Assembly: GCA_900088475.1 (NCBI GenBank)
Contig: FLMG01002504.1
Span: forward strand, 4,812 to 16,682
Source: Hyphochytrium catenoides
Taxonomy: Eukaryota > Sar > Hyphochytriomycetes > Hyphochytriales > Hyphochytriaceae
DNA length: 11,871 bases
Reading direction: 5' to 3'
In this document: piece after piece, positions 1 to 6,639 of the stretch
How the letters are laid out: each line of letters starts with the position of its first letter
How positions within the stretch are numbered: the first letter of the stretch is position 1
The notes under the pieces: generated by a model
What the model was told of the DNA's origin: nothing
The model's input: the letters and a program-made list of their open reading frames with translations, nothing else
Databases searched by the model: none
Position numbers and translations under genes: made by a program

Positions 1-33
1 GAGAGAGAGAGAGAGAGCGAGAGAGAGCAAGAG
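1..33. repeat. (GA)n microsatellite at left edge
   Basis: A nearly pure GA dinucleotide run with two C interruptions starts at the first base, so it probably continues to the left of the window. The adjoining 34-390 shows no recognisable gene. Confidence 0.95.
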
Positions 34-390
34 CAGAGAAGGGGTGCTATAGGGAGTAGGGGACAACCGTTGTTAAGTCAGATATCGTGATGCCCAGGTC
101 AAATCCCGGAGAGAGGAGGAGATTTCATGGGAAGCTTGCCTATCATCAAAACCTCCAGCGACTCGATCAAGGAGACGCGGTGGCCGTCAATGGAAGGAGA
201 CAGAGGGAAGGGAAGTGACGGCGGGCGGATAAAAGGACCGGTGAATAGGAACTGATAACATGAATAAAAGGCACGGTAGGAGATGCGTTTGAAGTTTGAT
301 GGAGAAACACGAGAGATTGATGAGAGAAGGAACTGGATGGTCTATTATTGTCGATACCAGCGGCAGAAAGAACAGCATCCGGCGCAGAAA

Positions 391-440
391 GAAGAGACAG
401 AGAGAGAGAAAGAGAGAGAGAGAGAAAGAGAGAGAGAGGA
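391..440. repeat. (GA)n tract
   Basis: A purine-only GAGA run with occasional AAA interruptions. Its reverse complement is a polypyrimidine tract like those inside the introns of the main gene, which would fit an intron or untranslated region of a minus-strand transcript. That is inference; no exon was found beside it. Confidence 0.9.
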
Positions 441-533
441 AGCAACGAGAAGATAGAATTCAGAAAGATAGGAAGGATAGACATACCGAGAGTGATCAAG
501 AAAGGAGAGAGAGCTAGTAAAAATGACAAACGA

Positions 534-536
534 GGA

Positions 537-578
<42 letters not shown>

Positions 579-602
579 AAGAAAGAAAGAAAGAGCGAGA
601 AG
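534..602. repeat. (GA)n tract with GAAA interruptions
   Basis: A GAGA run followed by three to four GAAA units. Translating it gives Arg/Glu or Ser/Leu runs, which are artefacts of the repeat rather than evidence for protein. Confidence 0.9.
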
Positions 603-910
603 AGAGCTAGCTCTGCACAGGCTGCTGAAAGTGAGATGAATCATGCCCAGGAGTTCCTCTAATTGCCTTGTCTATGCTAACAACTAACAACAAGGCACGA
701 AGGATTCTCTTGGACACCAGGGACGAGCATACAATTGAAGATACAGACCTACAGGAAAGAGGGAAGGATAGAAAAGGGTTTCACTCTTTCCCCGTCACCT
801 CCTGCGCTTCTATCACTTTGACTCTCTCTTTCCTGGGCTTATGCGCTCTCTTATTATCACTCTCCTCTCTCCTCGCTCTATTCCATGCTCTTCGGTAGCC
901 TCTTTCCTCT
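603..910. other. No recognisable gene
   Basis: The purine-rich strand bias of the preceding repeats flips to pyrimidine-rich at about 780. Short open frames exist, but none has a recognisable protein pattern. Confidence 0.5.
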
Positions 911-967
911 TTTCTCTCTCTCTCTCTCTCTCTCTCTGCCTAACTCTTTCCTCTCTCTCTCTCTCGA
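911..967. repeat. (CT)n tract
   Basis: Two blocks of CT dinucleotides (911-938 and 951-965) lie on the opposite strand sense from the GA tracts at 1-602. The stretch 968-1207 contains no gene I can recognise. Confidence 0.9.
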
Positions 968-1207
968 AGAGCTACTGAATCTCTCTCCGCTGTCGACTGA
1001 AGTTTTCCTTATCTCTCCCCATTTCTTTAGCCTGTCTCTCTCCTCCTATCTATTGCTCTTATTATGACACTATCGGAGAGTTGCTTGGACTTCGTATCCT
1101 TTCGCGGTTTGGGTTCCGAATCTTTAGAACAGAGGATTTCCGACCTCCGCCAGCATAAGAAAGCCGGAGATAATAAAAGGAGGAAAAACCTGCTGGTAAC
1201 ACAATTA

Positions 1208-1242
<35 letters not shown>

Positions 1243-1253
1243 AAAAGAGGAAG
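1208..1253. repeat. (GA)n tract
   Basis: A pure GAGA run followed by GAAA-interrupted units. It grades into the minisatellite immediately to the right. Confidence 0.9.
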
Positions 1254-1507
1254 AGAGGCAAAGAAAGGAATAGAAAAACTTAGGAGGCACTAGTTAAGGA
1301 ATGGAGAAAGAGAGAGTGAGAAAGAGAGAGAGACACAGGGAGAAAGAGAGACAAAGAAAGGAGTAGATAAAGAGGGAGAGAGAGACAAAGAAAGGAGTAG
1401 AAAAAGAGGGAGAGAGAGACAGAGAGAGAAAGAGAGACAAGAAAAGGAATAGAAAGAGAGAGAGAGAGAAGGAAGGAAAGAAGGAAAAGAGGGAAAGAAG
1501 AGGAAGG
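1254..1507. repeat. Purine-only degenerate minisatellite
   Basis: A longer unit is repeated inside purine-rich DNA. The core ACAAAGAAAGGAGTAGA occurs at 1351 and again at 1385 (34-base spacing). Degenerate copies with GGAATAGA in place of GGAGTAGA are seen near 1258 and 1437. GAGAGAGA filler separates the cores. In reverse complement this is a polypyrimidine array. Confidence 0.8.
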
Positions 1508-1540
1508 AAAATTATCACAGGGATTAGGTAGTTCTACCCG

Positions 1541-1612
1541 ATGACGTTACCGTTTTACCTTCGGATGATACCGTATTATCTTGATATGGCACCGTCGTTC
1601 TATTTTCGGTAG
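1541..1612 (+). repeat. Three-copy 24/21/24-base tandem repeat that reads as a small ORF
   Basis: Three degenerate copies start at 1541, 1565 and 1586. Each begins ATG, contains ACCGT or ACCGT-like sequence, and two of the three end TTCGG. All copy lengths are multiples of three, and the block reads without a stop from ATG at 1541 to TAG at 1610-1612. The 23 residues form the repeats MTLPFYLR, MIPYYLD and MAPSFYFR. An in-frame TAG lies at 1529-1531. It may be a micro-ORF, an exon fragment or a non-coding repeat. No homology is recognised. Confidence 0.55.
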
Positions 1613-1715
1613 GATCTACAAGAGAGGGGAGAACCAATGATTTGCTGCATCTCTTTCTTCTCTCTTCTTCCTCTTTCCTGCTCTCTCCTTGCCCTCCAGC
1701 TTTATCCTTCTCGCC

Positions 1716-1740
1716 CCTCTCTCTCTCTCTCTCTCTTCTT
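1716..1740. repeat. (CT)n tract
   Basis: A short CT run in a pyrimidine-rich stretch from about 1640 to 1750. No gene is recognised between 1742 and 2273. Several 60-100 codon open frames on both strands there overlap one another and lack any identifiable motif. Confidence 0.85.
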
Positions 1741-2273
1741 GCTCTTATTCCTTAGAAGCATACATTTCTTGAGGCTGTGTCTTGCGCTGAGAGCTGAAGA
1801 CGTAGGTAGGCCGAAGAGTAACAAACAATAGGGCGTGGTTCCCGGCTTCATGAGGAGGTTCAATCGTCTCCTCCTCATCCTTGCCACGTTGAAGAATGCT
1901 GGTGTCTGATCAAAGGGTTAGGACCAGAAGAACAACAAACTCTCGCTGGCAGGAGAACAATCCCTTCTTTGGGTACGGGCTTCCTCCTTGCGGCTCCGTT
2001 CATCTGCTGCTTCTGGTGCAGCCACACTCAGCGTGTCTCTAGATCTGAAGGACAAATAGTGACCGTAGAAGAAGACTGCTCACAAGGGATAACCCGGTTC
2101 TCTCTTGCTCCCTTTGATCTCCTTCTCCCTGTTGCTAGATTCATCTTAGCTACCTTGAAGTCTATTTGCTGCTCTGTAGAAGTCGAGATGCTGCTGCGGT
2201 TGCGGCTAGATAGCTTTGATTGTTCCTCCTTACTACCACGCAAGATAGATGGATCCTGCCATGTAAAGATGAT

Positions 2274-2555
2274 ATGAGTGAGACAGACAACAGGAGGCAG
2301 CTACCAAGAATAGTACTATGCGCAGGACAGCCAGTGATGATATCACAGAGGGACAGCAGGGAGATAAATAAGCATCGAGAGACAGCGCTGAGAACAAAGA
2401 ATAGCGCGCGGCGGCAGATAATCAAGTCGAGAAACGAGATGCTGTTCGACACGCCGAGGACCATAGGGGATGATTTCCCTTTCCGGTGGTCGACTATTTC
2501 AAGAAGAGAAGCATGTTACCTTTTATCTTTGATCCCTCCTCCGAGCAGACGGTGA
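2274..2555 (+). CDS. Unidentified ORF, possibly an exon
   Basis: An uninterrupted frame of 93 codons plus stop starts at ATG 2274 (MSETDNRR) and ends at TGA 2553-2555. The frame is also open upstream to about 2220. The product would be basic and hydrophilic without low-complexity runs, which sets it apart from the repeat-derived frames nearby. There is no signal peptide, membrane segment or family motif. The same frame reopens after the stop (about 2560-2667) with an acidic, Ser/Asp-rich stretch, so an intron around 2520-2580 is conceivable. A minus-strand frame overlaps it. Chance openness is a real alternative. Confidence 0.2.
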   Translation: MSETDNRRQLPRIVLCAGQPVMISQRDSREINKHRETALRTKNSARRQIIKSRNEMLFDTPRTIGDDFPFRWSTISRREACYLLSLIPPPSRR

Positions 2556-3475
2556 TGAGGAAGGAGAGAGCCCTTCCAGAAAGCCGCAGGCTCACTACCT
2601 GATATTGATAGTGATATCACTCATCCCAGTCGTCTGGCAAGTCTTCTGACTGACGATGATGAGCCTTGAGGAGTTGTCTACTAGTAGGAAAGCAACCACA
2701 AGCTCCCACGACCGGTAGCTTACTAAGGCCACAGGTGACAGTATACCGTCGAGTACTGCAGCAGTAGTGACCGTGACGAAGGGATGGGAAAGGCGCTCAC
2801 CACCCTTGTCTCGCTTTGTTCCCTATCTTCTTGTCACTCATGGCCACATGCTCATAGCAGTTGTGTCTTCTACTACATCAGGTGGTTCTATATCCTCTTA
2901 CTCCCTCTCCTTCTGCCCTCTTGTCTCCTTCGTCTGCAGCTAACCTAGTACGAGATAACGATGCCAATAGCCTTCTATTGACAATAATGTCTTCTTTATT
3001 TCTCTACGCTGCATTGTCCCTCCACAATCCCCGCTCATAGAGCTTCTCCTAAAGAAAGCTTTTTCCCTTACATTCCGGTTGCTTGCATCCTCCTACTCTT
3101 CGCTTCCATACTTCGTTGTCCATTGGAAAGTCAGGTAAGCAGGAAGAACGGCCGCGTTGATATCTCCGTTTGCCTATAGCGAGACCTATAGTATCCACCA
3201 GCTCTTGGTCCAGAAAACGAAGCGGTGGCATCTCTATGATTCGGTTGCTTATCTATGGGTTCCACACTTCGAGCAGCCAACCTCCTCGGCTATTGCAAGA
3301 CTTTCTAAGTTAAGACAATAAGTATTTGCTGTATGCAGCCACTTTCCTTACAGCTACCAATGGCGTCTCCTCTTTCAGTCAGTTCTTCAAAGGAGGTCAT
3401 CATCACCGGAATGGCACTTCCAGTTATCTCTTCTTCTCTTTCCTCCTTCTTCTTCTTCGGTAATGCTGACGGTCT
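2556..3475. other. Mixed-composition stretch with no resolved gene
   Basis: The plus strand is pyrimidine-biased with CTT/TTC triplets. On the minus strand several frames of 50-60 codons look like ordinary protein, for example the open frame at 3231-3049 beginning MPPLRFLDQE and another frame across 3300-3140. They overlap in different phases and I could not chain them with convincing splice sites. This could be the 3' part of a minus-strand gene or a neighbouring gene. Confidence 0.3.
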
Positions 3476-4198
3476 TCATATCATCGTATTCAGTAGCTTC
3501 TCATAGTTAATGCCGCCATCATACGAACCTTCCCTTCTTCTGCTGCAAGCGACACACCATGTCAACTCTGCGTTGTTTCCTTCCTCTTTCTCTTCTTGTT
3601 TGACTATTATCATTGTCAGTGTAACCACCTGACGCGATAGAACCAGTAGCTCTGCTGACTGTTAAATTCCCTGGAGTAGTTAGGAATGTACCTCGCCGTA
3701 CCAAAACTGTCGTCCTTCATTCTCCATCTCCTTTTCTCATTATCTTCTCTTTTTTTTCATGCTGCTTTTATCATCTCATCATCAATCATCTGGAACAACT
3801 GGCTTGTTGTCTCCTCTCCCTTCTGGTATCATTAATTATCTTCTGGTTCTTTCTGCTGATTCTCCCTATTGCGTCGCGTCTTGATGAGTCACTCTCGTTA
3901 GATCAGAACTACGTTACGTAGCTCGCTTCCCTTGCAACAGTCACCACTACTGCCAGTCCTATTTGCGGCATCCTCCCCGCTAGCTCACGCCAGTCTTCCT
4001 TCATCATCATTTGCCCACTAGCGGCTGGCTCTCCCTGCTGATGATGTTGCTTTGCTGTTGTTGGAGAAATCTCTTGGTAGTAATAAGTAAAAGATCTCTT
4101 TATTTTTGAGCAGGTCTCTGTTTACTTCTTTCGACTCTTAGCATATCCTTTGACAACCTTCGCTCACCAGCATTCAGTGCATTCTCATCCTCGCTCAT
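3476..4198 (-). CDS. Putative three-exon gene of unknown function
   Basis: The tentative model starts at ATG 4198 (MSEDENALNAG). Exon 1 is 4198-4126 with donor GTAAAC. Exon 2 is 4072-3918 with acceptor CCAAG and donor GTAACG. Exon 3 starts at 3658 after acceptor TTAACAG and ends at TGA 3478-3476. Phases match at both joins (1/1 and 0/0), giving about 136 residues. The product is mostly hydrophilic and charged, with a Gln/His-rich patch near residue 35, a hydrophobic stretch around 63-72 and a Lys/Glu-rich patch in exon 3. No known domain is recognised. An in-frame TGA upstream of ATG 4198 supports that start, unless an acceptor lies between. An alternative GTGAGC donor lies inside exon 1. The introns are not CT-rich, unlike those of the main gene. 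The model rests only on open frames and splice-like signals. Confidence 0.3.
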
Positions 4199-5482
4199 CT
4201 TCTCTCCTTGGAGATTTGAGTGGCTTCTTTTCTTCCATCACTCTCTTCTTCTTGTGTGCTCTGCTTTTACCTATAAGATTATCGTGATCATAAATGATCA
4301 TGAAGAAGAAGAAGAAGAAGAGAGAGAAGAATCGATTCTTAGTACTACTACTGTTTCTTCTTCTCTCTCTTCTGTTGTTGTTGGCCACACTAACTTGCTT
4401 CTCCTTCATTCATCATCATCGCTAGCTATATTTCCCGTCTTTGCTGGTGGTGGTGCTGCGGTTGCTGGTACCGTCGTGACGCCTGACCTCCTCCTCCTCC
4501 GTCCTCTGCGGGCGGCTCCTCCTCCTCTTGTCTGTTGTTCATCATCAACATAGTGGGTGGTGCGTGGGTCCTTCCTCATCGGTCTCCCTAGTACTATTAT
4601 ATAATATAGGAGGAGGATAGAGAAGGAGGAGGAGAAGAAGAATGCACTTGGTGACTCACTACTTTGGGGGAAAAAAGCAGCGACATCGATCATCGTTAAG
4701 AACGGAGAGAGAGAGAAGAAGAAGAGGAGAGAGGAGGAGAAGAAGCGCAACAATCAACAAGAAAGGGAAGGGGAAGAAGAAAAGCTTGATGACCTTGTGC
4801 GTCGTCCGTGTAAGGCTTGTACACACCGAAGAGGTGTATTGCGAGAATATATGGTTGTATCAGTGATTGGGTAGAAATTAAACTGAGGCTTTAGCTTCTC
4901 TTTCCTTCGACTCCTGTCTCAATCGCTTGACTGGATAGCGCTGTGATTAGTATGGGTAGACCGTTAATACGACAATATAGAGAGCTCTAGGGCCTTGGGT
5001 AGATTGGGGGATGTCAACGGCTGATGCATTCAAATTCAAATGGGAATGCAGAAGGGAATGATCATTCCAAATAGGGATGCCTAGGGAATATTGAGTGAAG
5101 GATTAAAGAGTTAAACGACAAAGGATAAATAGGAGGGATGCAGTTGAAAGCTTTCGTGAAAGACTCTGTAGACATTATTAGGAATAGTATCAGCCTTATT
5201 CTATGTAGCCTTAGAGCTTGTTTGTCAGTTCACTGTCTCTCGAACTTAGGTCTCTCTCTCTTGTATTCTTATCTCAGTGGACTCTTCCTCTCACCAGCAT
5301 GTTATCTTTTAGAATTTTATACAGTAGAGTATCATCTCTCTTTCCTCTCCCTTTGCTCTTCTTTCTCTGTCTTTCTCCTTGCTTTCTCTCTCTTCTCTCT
5401 CTTGCTTCCTCTCTCTCCCTCTATCATCCGCCCATGCCCTTGGTCTTCAGGTTACTGTAGTTCTTCTCATTGTTCTTCCTCT
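4199..5482. other. Region without a resolved gene; trinucleotide runs and short inverted repeats
   Basis: It contains a GAA run at about 4298-4320 and CTC/CCT-rich sequence near 4480-4530. On the minus strand, a frame from about 4585 to 4406 encodes an Arg/Gly-rich then Ala/Pro-rich, Asp-ended stretch that could be an exon, but I could not join it to anything. From 4860 to 5180 the DNA is more AT-rich, free of CT tracts and includes a perfect palindrome at 5055-5068. From 5180 rightward it becomes steadily CT-rich. Confidence 0.4.
5025..5068. repeat. Nested inverted repeats built on GGAATG/CATTCC
   Basis: TGCATTC (5025-5031) pairs with GAATGCA (5044-5050) across a 12-base loop. Immediately after comes the perfect 14-base palindrome GGAATGATCATTCC at 5055-5068. 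Further GGGAAT/GGGATG-like words follow at 5073-5090. The cluster could be a protein-binding site or transcript hairpins; its function is unknown. Confidence 0.6.
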
Positions 5483-5534
5483 TTTCTCTCTCCTCTCTCT
5501 CTCTCTCTCGCTCTCTCTCGCTCTCTCTCTCTCG

Positions 5535-5575
<41 letters not shown>

Positions 5576-5640
5576 CCTCTCTCGCTCTCTCTCTCTCTCT
5601 CTCTTTTTCCCTCTCTTCCTCTCTCTCCCTCTCTCTCTTA
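5483..5640. repeat. Long (CT)n tract with CTCTCG and CCCTCT interruptions
   Basis: About 150 bases of CT dinucleotides, with repeated CTCTCTCG phrases at 5500-5550 and CCC or TTTTT interruptions later. It lies upstream of the main gene on the same strand sense as that gene's introns, so it could be a 5' UTR intron or intergenic DNA. All Ser/Leu-rich frames here are repeat artefacts. Confidence 0.9.
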
Positions 5641-5830
5641 AACTCTTTCCTCTCAGTCTTTTTCTCTCTTGCTGTCTTGCTCTCGTGCGCCCTCTTGAGA
5701 TGGCATGGGCGGCGGCATTGCGCTGCGTGGTAGGAGTAGACTCTTCTCGCTATCTCTTCCCTTCCTTTCTCATACTTCATGTCGCTGCACTGACTTTTAC
5801 AAAGCGGACACGTCCCTATTAATTTGACCG

Positions 5831-5859
5831 GAGAGAGGGAAAGAGAGAGAGAGAGAGAG
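5831..5859. promoter_or_regulatory. (GA)n tract just upstream of the main gene, possible GAGA-type promoter element
   Basis: A GAGA run ends about 105 bases before the start codon at 5965. It is the only GA-sense tract near the 5' end of this plus-strand gene. It is complementary to the CT tract at 5483-5640, so the two could pair. Its regulatory role is inferred from position only. A TTTAAAA-like word near 5936-5943 is the only TATA-like sequence seen close to the ATG. Confidence 0.35.
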
Positions 5860-5964
5860 TTAGGCAAAGGGAAAGCCACAGAGAACAGCGTCTTTCTTGT
5901 TGGCTGTCAGAGCTCCACAGCGCTGAAAACTCTCCTTTAAAAGAGCTTCACTCTTCGTGTTAGC

Positions 5965-6639
5965 ATGGCGTCTTATAACATTGAGAAGATCCTGGATAAG
6001 CGAACCCGAAAGGTCAGAAGCTTTCATCTCCCTCTCCAACTCTCTCTCTCTCCCTTTCTAATGGTGCTTCCACGTAGAGCGTGGACGAAGCTTTAGATGT
6101 CTTCTCTCTCCCCAAGTCTTCCCTCTTTTTCCCCCACTCGGTGTTGCTTGGTGTGCAGGGGAAAATAAGGGGAACTTCTCTTTCTCCTTCTTTCTCTGTT
6201 CTCTCCTTCTCCCTGACTCAACCCTGCACTTTATCTCTTTAGGGTCTCATAGAGTACTTGATTCAATGGGAAGGCTATGATTCGAGTGAGAACACGTGGT
6301 AGGTCCTGCCTCTAGCTCTTTCTTCCGCCTAGGCTTGGCAAAGATAAGAAAGCCTCTCTCTCTCATATTGTTATCCCTTTCTGTCCTTCTCTCACTACCT
6401 TTCTCTCTCTCTTGTCTCTCTCATCCGCTTGGATTGCCTGTTTCTCTGCTGTTCGTGTCATTTTTCTCTAGGCCTGTTTGCGGTGTTGGCTATCACTTTC
6501 CTTTCTTCCTCTCCTTCTTTCTTTCACTCCGTGTATCTCACGCGCATTACCTGGCACAGGGAGCTGCGCAAGGACCTTATCCGCGATGGGTGCGGTGTGG
6601 CCATCAAAGAGTATGAGAAGAGACTCAACAACAAAGGAG
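5965..6639 (+). other. Chromodomain-coding exons 1-3 of the fusion gene
   Basis: Residues 4-57 follow the HP1/Polycomb chromodomain pattern. They contain YNIEKILDKR, then IEYLIQWEGYDSSENTWE, then a C-terminal helix with KEYEKRL. The aromatic-cage positions are Tyr4, Trp25 and Tyr28, matching the Tyr/Trp/aromatic triad that binds methyl-lysine in HP1. Asn33, Thr34 and Trp35 match the conserved NTW. In place of the usual P-E-E-N-L after WE, the sequence reads LRKDLI, and a short insertion (RDGCG) precedes the helix. Introns interrupt after Lys16 and within Trp35. I see no chromoshadow domain downstream. The known family role is binding H3K9me or H3K27me; which mark is bound here cannot be told. 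Confidence 0.9.

Noticed and set aside
1-1518. Open frames rich in Arg-Glu or Ser-Leu
   Set aside because: They are explained entirely by GA/CT dinucleotide repeats lacking stop codons.
3519-3704. Minus-strand frame beginning MVRRGTFLTT
   Set aside because: It overlaps exon 3 of the tentative minus-strand gene in another frame. The chosen frame has an acceptor and phase match; neither is certain.
4406-4753. A 115-codon minus-strand frame ending in an Asp-rich tail
   Set aside because: The first half is Phe/Ser/Leu repeat-derived; the second half could be an exon, but no phase-compatible partners were found.
5138-5822. Long Ser/Leu-rich open frames on the plus strand and Glu/Arg-rich frames on the minus strand
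   Set aside because: They are translations of the CT/GA tract, open in several frames at once, with no non-repetitive protein pattern.
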